DNA from: Stratiolaelaps scimitus
Lineage: Eukaryota; Arthropoda; Arachnida; Mesostigmata; Laelapidae
Length of the DNA stretch: 64,000 nucleotides
Direction of reading: 5' to 3'
Assembly (NCBI GenBank): GCA_019614645.1
Contig: JABWDB010000009.1
Location: 9,095,501-9,159,500, forward strand
Under the pieces are notes generated by a model. That model made no database searches. It saw only the letters and a program-made list of their open reading frames with translations, and had not been told where the DNA came from. Positions 25,059 through 38,400 of the stretch are shown one piece after another; the stretch's first letter is position 1; the number at the start of each line of letters is the position of its first letter. A program made the translations under genes and the position numbers.

Positions 25059-26582
25059 GAGATCTCGCTAAGGATTACTACTTCCATCACTGCTGGAGCG
25101 ATATTTCTCAACCGCAGAAAACAGTATCGTCTTCTAACGCTCGAGGCCGGTCACTGCGAATGTAAGTATTCAGTAGATCACAGTGTGCATGCTGCTGTAT
25201 AGTGATGATGTGTACGTCATTCAGTGAAATGTAGGTGCTCATCCCGGGAGAGAGAGGCTTGGCTTTCTATTCAGATGGGGTCGCTCAAGAGCGGTGCTCG
25301 CATCGCCAGCTTCGACAATTGGCTTCGTTTCAATGTGGCAGCCGCAGCAGCCTCACTGGCAGAAAGACTGCGGACAGAGGGCTACCAGAGGGATTTCGCA
25401 ATCTTCCCGAAGTTTTCTCTATTCAACGAGAGTACAACGCTAGCGGCAACGATAACAGCCGCAGCGGCAGCAGCAGTGTTGGTTGGCGAAATCTATGCCG
25501 GGCAGATCAATGTTCTGGTAAATGCGACGACTGTATATATGAGGTACATCGCTGTCGCTGAATTAAAATGCCGGCTATTACCGCTTTCGTAATTTGCTAT
25601 CGGCGCTGAAGTAAAAGTGGCTTCGCTATAAATAACCGGGACATATACAATATAAGAGATAACCGGATGCTGCACTACACTGTTTGGCCGCGGTCGCTGG
25701 CGTGTTGACCGGTGATGGTTTGTGCAATGCTTCCAAGGGTAGAAGAATGTTGCGAGAAGTAAGATCGTCAATTCCTCGTCAATTAATTCATTTGTACGTA
25801 CCTGGCTAAAACGGTTACTCAGTTTAATTCGCTGTAGTTAACTGGTTCAGGTATGACTGGTGTTTGTGATACCATTGGCTCTGACTCTGACGACGCCGGG
25901 AGTGGACACACCTGAGCGTTACGGCTGGAGCTCGGAATTCATTTACTTATAAGCTACGATTATGAGTTACGATTTGCCATGTATAAACCTTGAAAACTTC
26001 AACATAGACAACAGTCCACTACAATGCCAGTAGAAGACGTATCTATCGATCTATATCTATATATGCGTTCGAATGTCATCATTTTTATACCCATTTTCTA
26101 CAATGAGGCATTGTTGGCTGCAAAATCGCTCGAACACGAAATGTGTCGAAACGGGACAACTCCCATAGCCTTAGCACATCGTTGTCTATCGTTTGACGAT
26201 CGTCCGTTCGTCGTGATCAACTGCGGCCTTGACATTGCGGACGCCACTTCGGGGCCGCGATAGCCCTCAATCAGTCGCGCCTTGACAACTTCGCCAATAT
26301 ACCGGCAAAATATTGCACTAGACGGACCAAAACGCTCGGCGCGCGTTCCGACCTCTCTCATAGTGTGGGTTGTACATAATAGTACAGACATGAAGACCGA
26401 TAAGGTGAGGAAATCCGTCTCGAAGTCAAGCCACGAACAGAACAACATAAACTGGGCCTCAGCAAGGCTAGAGACAGTATTTCTGATAAGAGCAAGATTC
26501 ATCTATCATATCCTTGCTGACCACAATCTTTCGCTGACAGCGCACCCGCTGGCTCAGCAGTTTGACGAAACAGCGATTGATG

Positions 26583-26603
26583 CATACATATATACAAACA
26601 CAC

Positions 26604-26638
<35 letters not shown>

Positions 26639-26646
26639 TAGAGAGA
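26583..26646. repeat. Compound (CA)-(TA)n-(GA)n microsatellite
   Basis: A short ACA run passes into TA repeats and then into about eight interrupted GA units. The order matches the tract at 8519-8562. Confidence 0.9.
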
Positions 26647-27305
26647 ATTGTTTATTTTAGTTAAAAAAAAAAGTGCATTAACAGAGATGTAGCATATCAG
26701 ATGTGTATAATTAGTTCTGATCTATGATTGCATCCGCGAAGTGAAACGTTGCCGGCAGGAAGGCCCGAACAAAATGAATAGACTATCATCAAATTTTATT
26801 GCGCTATTGAGCTGCCTCCGCGCGTAGACGTTTACTGACACCTAAACGCGCTAAGCTAACGACTGTCATAAAGGGAAAAAATCTCAGTAGCTAAGGACAA
26901 TTTTGTTGTGTGACGTTATCATCTCCTCGTTCCGATAGATTGGCTAGATTCGCGCGCGAGTAAAACGTTAGCGGCTGAATTGAAACGACAGCTCAGCACG
27001 GACTCATCTGACTCACCTGGATGCGATGTGTCCGGGTTGGGTCTATATATTTTTTTTCGAAAATCAAAAAAACAAAACAACAATAAGCATTAGGAACGAC
27101 AGTGTGCGGATTCGAAACGTCCGAAATGTTTACTCCTTGTCCTTCCGCTGCTATGATATTTACGAGAAGTCCAACGCGGCTAGGACATTGAGCAGCGTGG
27201 CGTCCGAGGGCAACTCGACACTAAAGACGAACGTGAGGTGGTACCCTTGAAATTCGACTCGCAGTTTGAACGAATCACAGCACGTCGGCACAGGAGCGAT
27301 ATAGC

Positions 27306-27331
27306 GTGTGTGTATGTGTGTGTGTGTGTGT
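27306..27331. repeat. (TG)n microsatellite
   Basis: About twelve TG units with one ta interruption. Confidence 0.9.
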
Positions 27332-27817
27332 ATTGTAATACAATCCGCGAAGAAACTGTCCCATGGCAAACGGCTTGTTTCCACCTTATTCTTGCCTATC
27401 TTGCCCCCCAACGGAGTATCTCTGTCGGCTCACAGTATTCTAGAAAATTGACATGACGCTGATTATTAAACACGATATGTCCCTGAATGTCGCTGAAGGG
27501 ATAAATTTAGATAACAATGCATCAAAGTGGAGAGTTTTCAGCTCGCCACATTTGAAGCGACAAAGATACACACGCTTGTGCCATCTGTCAAGGATAGTGC
27601 TTGTAGCATGCGTGTCTGGGCATACTGTACAAATTCGTCAGCTGAACAATTCGTATTCGGCAGCGAATATTCAGTGGGAATAGTCTCAAAACATTCGAAC
27701 GACGTCGCACACTATGAACCGGATCCCTTCGAACAACAAAGCGTATGGACACAGCAACGGCTGGCGTTATTGACGGCGGTACCCGCTCCGTTCAAGTACA
27801 CAAACACTATTCGTCGA

Positions 27818-27876
27818 TAGCAACAACAATAACAACTACAGCAGCAACAATAACAACAACATCAAGAACGAACAAC
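27818..27876. repeat. CAA/AAC-rich tract
   Basis: Imperfect CAA triplets with ATA, CTA and CAG interruptions. Frames through it give Gln- or Asn-rich peptides only because of the repeat. Confidence 0.75.
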
Positions 27877-28101
27877 AGACAGAACAGCGCGAGCAGTAAT
27901 TGTTGTCGGTAGGGTCTCGCAGACCACCGGAACTGAGCCGTGAAGGTTCACTTCCCGAACGGGAGCATTCAACCGTCAAACCAGAATTCGCCTCGCCCGC
28001 GTGTGCTGCTATTATATAATAATACTATGGCTAGCTGCGTCAGCTTGGGTTAGTGCATCAGAGTGGCAGTGCTTGCACTGAACTGGGCTTATTTTTATGT
28101 A

Positions 28102-28126
28102 CATATGTATATATATATATATATAT
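28102..28126. repeat. (TA)n microsatellite
   Basis: Alternating TA preceded by a GTACATATG-like start. Confidence 0.85.
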
Positions 28127-31100
28127 TATTTTTTGACCCTGCAGGTATTTTTATTTTTTATCCTTTCGAGGCACTTCAACCATGTGTGTGTGTGTGTTCT
28201 GTGGGATTCGAACCGCAATAAGACACCTGGTAATGCGATTCCGGAAGCATTGGAAATAGCAATTTTGTTCTCCCATTTTGAAAATCGTCGTCTTGTTGAT
28301 TGCTCTTTTAATTGTCTTTTTTTTTTACAATATAGAGATGTTTTGTATATAACTCATCAACGATCGACACCAACTGTCTTCGCATCGATGGACAATAAAT
28401 AGGGTGAACCACTGAAACAACGACACACGTCGCCTAAACAGCTATCATCAGACACCGCAAAAGCAGTAGTAAGGTGCCAGCTGCTGCCAAGTTTCCGCCA
28501 TATACTTCAGATTTCAAAAAGAACAAAGTGGCAAACAATACAGCACTTCCGAACGGGATCATTCGCCATGCATTCGACCGTCCATACGTTCATTCGATGG
28601 CGCCATTGTACTATTCGGTCACAGGATCACAACATTGTCTTTACCTATACCGTCAGCTGGAGCGCATTGGGCCATTCAGCCGGCCATTCAACGCTGTCAC
28701 ACTATCACGCGAAACGATGTCACACCCACAGCAGTGGTGCCCGTTTCTAAATAGCATGGAGAAAGGAACGCATTCATAATTAATTAATCAAAGTCTGGAA
28801 AAAGCAGCCAAGTACAATAGTGCGTCCCGCCGTCGATCCAGCCACCTGGGCCCTTTCATCCCGAGCGGCTCGAGTGGTCCGGTGAGCGTTTGTCGACGCG
28901 CGAACCGACGCTCCCAGGTCAGGATACCTACGGGAACGGCGTGAACTTGGACACAATGAGCATACGGTTAGACGTTGTTGCAGGCCTTGCAGCTTTGGCC
29001 TGTTCAGGTACCATGTGGCCGTTGATGGCATTCGACAATGGGCGACAAGTACGAGACAACCGTTGTCGGGTTGAGCCTGCCTGGAGGCACTGTGGGAGTG
29101 TTGTGGCGTGAGAAACTTTGATGAGACGGGCCAGCAAGCCAAAAAATATATAAATAATAAATATCTTCCATTTGTGTTCGTTTATTGCTTCTCTCATTAG
29201 AACGCGAGCGACATTTACCACTTAGTGTGCCTGTTGCGAATCCCCCTGTCCTTTGGCCATAAACACTTAAACACGTACACGGGTTTGCTTGATATTTGCT
29301 GTCCGTGTTATCTTTCAGAGTATTGGCAGACCGACGTGAAACGCAGGATAGACGAAAACAGAACTCGACATCGAAGTGTACACACGAGCATATATATCTC
29401 ATAGCCCCCTATTCTTCCTGTCCCTTGGATCAGTCCTGCTATCACTGACGTACCGTCCAAGGACATGCCCGATGCATGAAAATATTCTTTTTTCTTTAAT
29501 TGTTAACTCCATTATTGTCTAAGCAACTTAATCTAAAACTCTCTACCAACCCCCGGCATAATCGGTTGGAAATGTCGCGATACGGCTGCTATTTTTTTTT
29601 CTATTTTTCCTAAAATGAATCCTGTCATTATCTAAATGGAACGTCTCTTTTGTCGATCACCGCAAAAAAAATAATATGGTGTTGAGTTAACGGCAAGGAG
29701 AATTCATGTAAAAAATGATATTGGTGATAGAAACGACACACTTATTTTTCTCCCACGCTATAAACGCAGGCTGTGTACAGCTTGTTCAGTGAAATCAAGC
29801 TCAATCAAGGGCGAGGTATAGCATCCTCCTTAGCCTATGGTTTGCTTCGCACCGGCGACACAGGAACCCATGACGTCATCGTAATCTCTCGATAGAAGGC
29901 CTCTGTAGGCGTTATATGCGAAAGCGGCCCGCCAGCAAACCCGGCTCCCTCAAGGCCTTCGCGTGTTGGATAAAAGTAGCAGATTTAACAGCCCTTTGCA
30001 ACAGTCTTCACAGCGACAGCAAGGGAAGCGGGGCCGACTACGCCTCCGTGACTCGCGTAACGGCTGGTGGAACAGGAGCGGCAGTACAGGGCCACCGCTA
30101 TGTGTGCAGCAGCGGCAGCAGTAGCTCTCCGTTGAACTTGGCGTTATCCCATAGTTCAATGGACTGCGCCCCTTCGCGACCTGTCTAGCCAGCCCGCCCG
30201 CCCACAACAACTGCTCGCGTTTGATAGCAACAATGTAACCGTTCGATGTCTCGCCAACAGAGCGTAGCACATAGCCGATGCATGATGTGCATGTTCCCTG
30301 CTAGGCTATATATTGCGAGGAAGTATCGTGTTCTGTTGGCCAAAAAGAAATGTCTTTTTGGAGCATGCGCATATACACGCCGACTTTTACAGATACGCCT
30401 GAGAGATGGTAGATCCTCGGATTCTGTCGAAATGTCGGCGTACCGGCAAAGGTCCATTCCCGTTCATTCAGACATTCTGAGTCTGTGTTGGTCCGACTCA
30501 AAGCCGCCTGCTGGCGTCCAGAGCGGTCCACGGGCCTCGTAGACTTTCATCGCGTAGCTTCGTAGAGGAGCGAACGAAGCATCTTGCGCACGGCGGTATT
30601 GGTTTCGCATGCGTTCGGCACTGCAGAGCGATTGCTAGCAATGGCTCGTGTCCATCTCGGCCACAGTCGATTGAATCTAATGGCCACTAGCCAACTAGCC
30701 GGCCTGAGTAAAAACTTTCCACCGCTGTGGTCCTGCCCACTGCCTGGTCGTGAACGAAGTTTGTCCTGAATGGTTATTGTCAGCTGCTCTCGAATGCTGG
30801 TACCTAGCTGGGCCGTCTACCCAAGTCTTGACTTAAAGTGCAACAAAATTTTGCAATTGTCTTGTGTGAACGTAGTTCAAAGAATGGCCTTCTTGTAATT
30901 AGCGCACCGGAGACCCATCTCCATGATCAACGTGGTCATGGTATTTATCTAGGACGAACATTGCGCGTCCCCATCTCACCAAAGTAGAGTAGGTGTTGGT
31001 GATAATAATCGTTGGTAGTGAATGCTTCCTCTGTGCCCCCTCTATGTCTCTCCTTCTCGACGGCGTCGCAGCTGTGGAGCATACAGACAGCGTTTAGCAG

Positions 31101-31860
31101 GGTAGCACCACCTCCAAACTTACTCTTTGATCAGTGTCCAATTGGTATTGTTGAAATAGGAAGGGAGCCGTTATCTATTTAGCGTTTGGCTTTGATTTCC
31201 TCATATGAGGCGTATTATATATATATATACTGGACAATGTAATAAGTAAAGTGTAGACTCGCTGCACCTATAGCTAAAATGGCTTAAGGACAAAGCGACT
31301 GCCACGTCACTGACCGTTAATGAGTTTGGCTGATTTCGAGGTGCACTCAATCAAAAACGAACGAAGCTGTCGTCATATGATGACAATCTTCTCGTCACCG
31401 CTAAAACATTCAATTAAAAGGCAAATATGTTTCGCAATCAATCTTACATGCACACTGCTCCACCTGATCTCTCTCTCTCTTTCTCTCCGGCCTACCACAG
31501 TTTGCTCCCCGTTCAGCTTCTAGGCAAAGTTCAGCTAAGCCTCACCACGTTGGTTGGGTTCAACGGCCGGAGGCTTCTGTAGACAATGGTGGTATTCCGA
31601 AGCGACTTTCCTAGCAGCATAAGATATCGGACGGAGGCACCTGATTTCATTCGATTGTTTTAACATTCCCATGCTTGATCCTTGCCAGCCTCCTCGCGCG
31701 CCCTCGGCTGTCTCAGTGTCGTGGTTGCTCGTGTCCGTATGATTTTAAGCTACGCAGCCACTTCAGCGCAGATACCTCGAGGCAATATGATCAATCGTCG
31801 ATACCGAATCAATCGGCCAGTAAGTAAATTCTGCTCCGCAGCGGCGGTTACCGCAGCCGA

Positions 31861-32565
31861 TTGCTGTCTGTCCCTGACGACGTCGAAAACCTCATAAAAG
31901 CTATACATATATTATATATAGCGGGCTGTAGCACCGCACGTCTCCGCACGCTCATCCGCCTCCCGGCGCTGTGCGACTGTGACAGTCAACAGGCGACAGC
32001 CGAGGTGTGGATGCTTGCCACCACATCACGGCTGCTACCGCCACTGCAGCAGAAAAAGCCCTGTGCTAGGCCTCCCGGCCCCCAAGCAGCCAGCCAAGCT
32101 CCTGTTGTGGGTGGATGTGTGACCCCGGCTTTCTGGCTGGCTGACCGGCTGGATCGCTTATGCTCGTCGCGCAAGCCGGAGGCCAGTAGCGTGGACAGGG
32201 TAACCACAGCAGTAGCATCCCTCCCCGTCTGTTATCGCCGTTGTCGTTGTCATCGTCGTCGTCGACGATGTCTCGGCATCTCGGCGTTCTACCCTGCCGC
32301 CTTGACAGCCTCATCAAAACATGCAGTTCCTGTCGTATACACTGGTGACATTTCTTCCTTCGTATTATACTTGTCCACCCTACGCTCGTCGGGTTCCTCG
32401 GTGCGTGACACCCGACGACAACAGCAGGAAGGCGAACAAGCAGGTGCGGTGCAAGCCCCCGACGAAACCCGTATCGTTCGTTCGTCCGTCCGTCGTAAAC
32501 TCAGACGCATTCGCTTTGTGCGGCGCGAGCATCCGCAAAACGATGAGGAGCTGCAAACGCCCTGA
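31861..32565 (+). other. Open frame of 234 codons, unrecognised, probably chance
   Basis: This is the longest open frame in the window after MARCHF5. The product is rich in Ser, Arg, Ala and Pro, contains a Cys/Arg-rich run (around residues 123-136, CYRRCRCHRRRRRC) and has no domain, signal peptide or membrane segment that I can recognise. Frames of 73-111 codons are open on the opposite strand over the same bases. High G+C makes such lengths possible by chance, so I do not call a gene. Confidence 0.2.
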
Positions 32566-34758
32566 TCCGCGGCGACATGCGTTCACTGTATAAGTACGAA
32601 GACATGCATTGCCTATATATGTGTGGATCATGTGTGTATGCACAGAGGGTAGTATCCTGTCATGTGTGTCAGGACATTTGGGGGGGACAGTGCCATTTGG
32701 CAATGAACGCCCCAAACCCCGAAGCTGGCCCTTGTTTTCCTTTCAAAATTTCAAACCCCTGAACGCTACGGATTTCTCTGCCGTTAAAGGCTTTCTATCC
32801 CCCTCTCTTCCCAAGTGAACTTGAGTGTCCTCAGGCTGACTGACTGGGCTCACTTCACATGAGCTCCGTGAGCTGCCGAGTAAGTGTCAGTCCGTGGGTG
32901 TGGCCGGCTCGGCGGTCGTTGAAGCAACGCATCTGTCAAACACAGCGCCGCCCCAAGGAAACACTAGGCTTAACGGACTACCCACTCTATTTGACCCCTT
33001 TTGAAATGTTGGAGTTGCATGAAAAAGTGGAGTCTATCATAAAGTTATGCTGATTTAGTTCATATTGATGATAATAGTAATAATAATAATAAAAAAATAC
33101 ACCCTTATCGCGCGACGAGGGCAGGCACTAATATGTGATTTTTACACAGCTAATCTGTAGCATATTCACTAGTTGTTATTCTTTCCGCGGTCGGCCGTTT
33201 GCTAAAAATAAATCTGCGCAAAGGCTTCACTGCAGCGGGATGCATCCTCGATAGGAAGGACGTAGGGATAATTGGCTGTGCAATGCGATTAGACGATTAT
33301 TGTGATTATTACTAACAGCCAATGAAGAAGGCCTGACGTTGTATTGTGGTTTTTATTGTATTTTCCAATATTATACTCATTTTTGCTCATTGCATCAATA
33401 GTCCTTAACACAATGGGGGCGATATCACCATAGTGGGAACAATATGTGAGAAAAACGAAGATACACCCATTCTGTGACGAACATGACGTCATTTTCGGCG
33501 GCGCTGCGATGTTAGCGGGGATTTTGAATGTAAACACCTATTTCCCTCGACAATGCTATAGTGAGCGATGTTAGCAAATATGCAAAGTTCGGACGTACTA
33601 GACGAAATCATTGATTACCCAACACAAAACTCTTCTGTGAGAAAAAAAAACAGTATAGTCAGCACCGGCCCCGCCCTTAGCAACTCGTACTGCTGCTATA
33701 AAATAGCAGTGTCACTGTATTTCTGTACTTATTTTCATCTATAACTTCGACTTACGAACAAACCCAACATATATCTCTGTGCCTTTATTACGATTTCCCT
33801 GGTACATACATAACCTATTGGATATAATAATTATCTCATTGATGTTTTGTCCTTCGTTATTATAGTCATGTCTTTTTCCGGCCGCCCCGCCTTCTTGTGG
33901 GCGATCTGTCGTCTAATCAGCCCATGTCTCCAGCACAGCTATTGATGTTCGATTGAGCAGCTCGTGTATACGCGATCACTTGGCCCGCGGTCTGCTATCC
34001 TCTGTTTGGACTGTTTAGTCACGATTGTCGGTTCGCCATGGATTCCTTCGGCCGTGCGCGCTAATTCCTCTTCCGCGGTACACTTTGTTAGTTGCCAGGC
34101 GGGCGTGTGGGGGGTCTCTGAGATTCGCGTGCGCTCGAGTCGAGTGCCGCTGCCGTGCTCTGCTTGCTTCTGTTGCGCATCTTGGAAATTGGCTGCCCAG
34201 CCGCCATCTGCCTTTGGATAGATGTTGGCCTGTGCAGTTCAATGACAGTGGCGGCGTTTATGGAGCTTGACCCCTTCATGCTGTGCGCTGTGAATTCTCG
34301 ACTGGATTTGTACTGCTGAACCCGCTTGTCGCCCCATTTGAAATTAATTGTTGTTCCGATATTCAGCAGAAAATTAGACGAAGGATATTGATGATTTATT
34401 TGTTTATTGTTTAACCGCTTTTGTCGTGCACCATCTTATTCTGCCTTTGGGATCAGTGTTTGCTGCTAGACTGGAGAGCCGAAACGTTTGCAGGGCTGGC
34501 CGGGCAGGTTATATTAATTATATTACAATAATATAATAATAATCATCGTCATTAAAGGAACGCCACAACGCTAAAAGCGATGGCGTTAACCTTTAAGTTC
34601 GTGGTAAAATGACGACAGCAACCGTTCTCACCGACTCTGTTCTCATGCTGGTAATCAGCACCTCCATCCAAACAACAACAACTGTAATTTGGTGGTGGTG
34701 GTGGACTATTCCGGACAGATCTCTAAGCACTCTGCGCTCTGATAATGGCTATTTATTT

Positions 34759-34761
<3 letters not shown>

Positions 34762-34813
<52 letters not shown>
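34762..34813. repeat. (TA)26 microsatellite
   Basis: Twenty-six perfect TA units, the longest TA tract in the window. It is able to extrude a cruciform and is prone to length change and assembly error. Confidence 0.95.
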
Positions 34814-34818
<5 letters not shown>

Positions 34819-35407
34819 TGTGTCAATGCTCATTTCTATCCGTTTCGTTGAGATTATCACCCAAAGGTGAACGCCAAGGGGAGCAGAAAAATGAGCCTTG
34901 CTCCACCTGACAGGTAAAGATGACACCTTAAAACGTCTGGCTAACGTTCTCTTCAAGAGATTGTCGTGCCTCGAGGCTGGACCGATCGGCAGAGCCTGTC
35001 CCAAAAAAAAGCTCGTCAATCGGTGGACAACATATATTGCTAGCCAATGATTGGCCAGAGATCATAGCCTTCTCTTGCGGCAGGGGATGGCCTAAACCTA
35101 TTATTGGTCCGGATCGATTAGGTTGTTTGGTTGGCGTGTGTTGACGCTTACTCGACTCCAACGACACTGGCGCAATGTTTGTCATTTTTAGTGCAAGCTA
35201 CGAGAATAGACAAGAAGTCATAGCCGAGACACGAGAGCAAAAAGCAAACTTCGATAACGATGGACAAACATGAGAGAGAGAGAGAGATGGCAGGCTTCTA
35301 AGTGGTGACAACAGAAGGTAGATGAGTACGTAATCGCCGCCTCTAGTGATGATTTTACTGAGCAGACTTCGCACATCGAGCACTCGGTAGCGTGCTGGTG
35401 GTGTGCT
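34814..35407. other. Non-coding stretch, no gene recognised
   Basis: It contains an inverted pair of CCAAT motifs (gccaatgattggc, near 35043-35055) and a (GA)n tract at about 35273-35287. I see no gene. Confidence 0.5.
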
Positions 35408-35490
35408 GGTGCATTCAGTGGTGTGCCTGCCTTGCAACCGGAGGAGACAACGTAGCCGTACTCACGGGTTCGATACCCGCCGTTGTACAT
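35408..35490 (+). repeat. tRNA-like sequence, possible tRNA-derived SINE head
   Basis: Box B (ggttcgatacc, 35467-35477) is a near-perfect pol III B box. Upstream, attcagtggtgtg followed by cctgccttgcaaccggagg (35413-35444) matches a tRNA D-arm and anticodon-arm layout, with ttgcaa resembling an anticodon loop (TGC, Ala-type). The anticodon 3' stem is degraded, the T-stem has one mismatch at its base, and the gap between the arms is about 18 nt too long for a tRNA. A tRNA-derived SINE or tRNA pseudogene fits best; a working tRNA does not. Confidence 0.45.
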
Positions 35491-38400
35491 TTGCATTTAT
35501 TAATTGGGATCCGTCCGTTTTATGAAGAAATTCGCGATAGCGGTTCCGTGTACGCCAAATGCTGGCCGAGACCAAGGGTCGCACCCCGAAAGTGTTCAAA
35601 AAGACTGCGCATTATCGACGAACAATGTCGTAGAGTGCCGCTTCTTTCGCATATGGAAATCGACTCGCGAGCAACAACGCACAGCCAATACACATTGTAC
35701 ATTGTACATGCGTATATTTGTTGCCTCTCAACTAGCATCTTCGTATAGCTGAGCGGCGCGAGTATTAGCGAAACAAACAAGACCCTCAGCCCTGCCGTTG
35801 CCCCGGAAATGTTTGTCGTTCTTCGCCAATATCATTTATGCGTGCACTTCTCAGAAAACGTAAAACGGTTATTGGAGAAAGTCTATGTCGCCATCGGCTC
35901 ATGCGTTCCGACATCAATAGCGACGGGTTCTTCTCGCAGAGAGCTGTTGTCCGCTTAATTAGCTCGCTGTGCTCTCCCGTGGTAAACGGTGAGAGATTGA
36001 ACTGTAGAGCTCGTTTCGTGTGTGGGTCCGGCCCCGACATCAAATGACGTCTGCCACGCCTATAGCAGTGTCATTGCAGACGAAGGTGACTTCACATCGC
36101 CGTTGTTGTTCTGTATTTCTAGACGAACTTGGTGCAGGAGTTGGATTTATTTATGCTTGTGTGACACAGGAGATTATTCCCTTGAACACGTTTCTTTTGG
36201 ACAGACGCGACGAGACAACGTCCGCCTTGGGTTCGTTTGCTTACAGAGCGTTGTTCAGCGCTCAGAGACAAGCCCGTTGAAGATCGCTTCATAATGCAAG
36301 CGTCCTTTACTCTGCCTCGGCTACAAAATGAGTAAGTGTGTCTGTCTGTCCGTTCAGTCAGATTCTGTTTAATTCATTCTGACCCCGAGAATAAGGACAT
36401 CACTACGTCCTAGTTCGGTACCAATGCGCCGGGCAGGATTTTGAACAGATCGAATACCAAATGTAGGATCTAATTAATCTTGCGATTACCGCAGGCAAAC
36501 AACTAACTAGTTCAATTGGGTCGTACCGTTGAGCACAGTCTATCCCATACAGAGTCTAGCTCGTCCCTTTACGAACGGCCACTTTCCGCGAGCTGCAACA
36601 CAGCTGATAGTAAGGGTGATGCCTGAGCCACACAGGATGTACAATGCCAGATGTGGACCATGGAATTGCCCATCTCGTTTCTGCGGTCATTTCTGCCTGT
36701 AAGCCCTGTGAAAAACGTTTTTTTTTTTTGTATGTGTCTTTTTGCTGGAATAGATAAATATATCATATGACGAATGGCTAGAATGGAGATCTAGACTCGG
36801 AGAGGATGGACACCATCGTCAATATGTCCACACGTCCACATATGCGTCGTCCGTTAGAATCAAAATGTCCCGAGAAGCTCAGTGACAGCCCAGCGGAGGA
36901 AAATAGCCACAAACAGTGCTATATATTTAAAGCAGCAGGTATTTATTCAAACATACAATAATTAAGAATTATTTCCAGGGATTGGGGGGGGGGGTACCCG
37001 TGCTATATATTCATCCTCTTCACGTGAGCGACTCGATGACGACGAGCGGCCGCGCTGACGATTCGGGGCTTATCTTTTTGCCTCAAACCGTCCGTTAGAG
37101 CAGTAGACATAATCTGGAGAGAAATGGAGACACTCGTGCTAATCGTCACGGTGACTAGTAGTCGTAATAATAACTTCAATAAATAGACGCTATAATATTC
37201 GTCATGGTACCAATGTGATGATTTTCGATCAAAAACCCCTATAATGTGTGACCAAATCGACACCAAGAAAAATATATCACAATAGCAATGATGACAAACA
37301 GCAGCAACAATGACAATAACCACAATATTTGCTCTTGTTTGCTGAACAATTTTCTATAATGCGTGTATTAACATGAATATGAATAATCATAGTTATAATA
37401 ATAATGATAATAATCGAATTGTAATGATTAGCTTGTTCCAGTAGGAAGCTAAGTGTGAACGTGAGAAGGCCTAGTTGTTACGCGTGCAGTAGTACAACCG
37501 GCTGCATCTGTCTGCCGCAGCGACAACGCAATTCGCGGGGGACATGCTCACATAATAGCAATATCTGTGATAATGACACTTGGCTTGAAGCAATGCCGAA
37601 AGCAGTGCCGCGGACGTTAAATGTTGGCTAAGAGTCAGCCTGAGTCAGCCGTTTCCTCAGGTGATATATACTTGTTGTCGAGAATTGGTTTGTGGTCGCA
37701 GCAGGTGCCGGACGCCCTGAGGCTTCGAGCGACTGAGGTGGATATTGTCGCGGGTTAGGGACGGCGAAGCTGAACCGACAACTTGAATCGGTGCCGACGC
37801 AGGAGAGTGCGGGCGAAATCGAGACAGCGACCATTCGTTGACGTCACAATAAGAAATATTGTTTCTATACCATGCCCCGACTGTGTACTGAACATTGTAC
37901 AACCACACTCAGTCTCCTATTATATCAGTAGCTGAATGTCGCTGTAATGCCGATTTCTGCTGCGATTCCAGTTGTCTGATGCCGATTTCCATGGCTTGCG
38001 TATGCAGCTGCTGTTGCTACTGCCAGCCCCGCCAAACGTCGCCCAATAGTCCCGTATACGATTATGTACAGCGATTATGTAACGCTCGCATGATTGAACA
38101 GTACGTGCTGATGCTCGCTATTATGATACGGTGCGTAATGATGCAGTGCCGATATCCATCTTAGTCAACGTCGCCCACCCATATTGGGTTATCGCTCCCA
38201 GAAGATACTACTTTAGCCCAATTTCGCTCCTTGCATGCGAACGCTTGCGGGCTGACGGTTGTGAATCAACGCAAATCTTGTATGACAGATGGAGCGACGA
38301 GTTGCGACAGGAGACTTAATGCGAGCCGAATGAAATGGCGGTCTGGCTGGCCTCTCCGTCGCTTCAACTTCAGATACGCACAAATGGCACTCGATGTTCA

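Larger units (their letters stand above)
22560..25161 (+). promoter_or_regulatory. CAG/CTG- and CpG-rich region ending in a splice donor; candidate promoter and first exon
   Basis: The region is dense in CAG/CTG triplets (for example 23105-23120, 23417-23431, 24299-24320), GGT runs (24491-24510) and CpG. It ends in gcgaat|gtaagtatt, a near-perfect 5' splice site with the cut after 25161. Frames of up to 188 codons occur on both strands but are driven by the triplets and have no recognisable domains. An untranslated first exon of a plus-strand gene is plausible. Strand and extent are inferred from the donor only. Confidence 0.3.
25168..34761. other. Long non-coding stretch with simple repeats
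   Basis: I recognise no gene. A 122-codon plus-strand frame at 25224-25592 and a 234-codon plus-strand frame at 31861-32565 are the longest. The second is rich in Ser, Arg, Pro and Ala and lies in GC-rich DNA with frames also open on the other strand. The stretch holds microsatellites (listed separately) and small AT-rich tracts near 31215 and 33070. It could be intron or intergenic. Confidence 0.55.

Noticed and set aside
28195..28225. gattcgaacc, a T-loop-like sequence on the minus strand
   Set aside because: The T-stem does not pair and no D-arm or anticodon arm is found at the right distance.
34905..34925. caggtaaagatg resembling the 3' part of miR-8/miR-200
   Set aside because: Only about 12 nt match, the seed region (aatactg) is absent and there is no hairpin partner.
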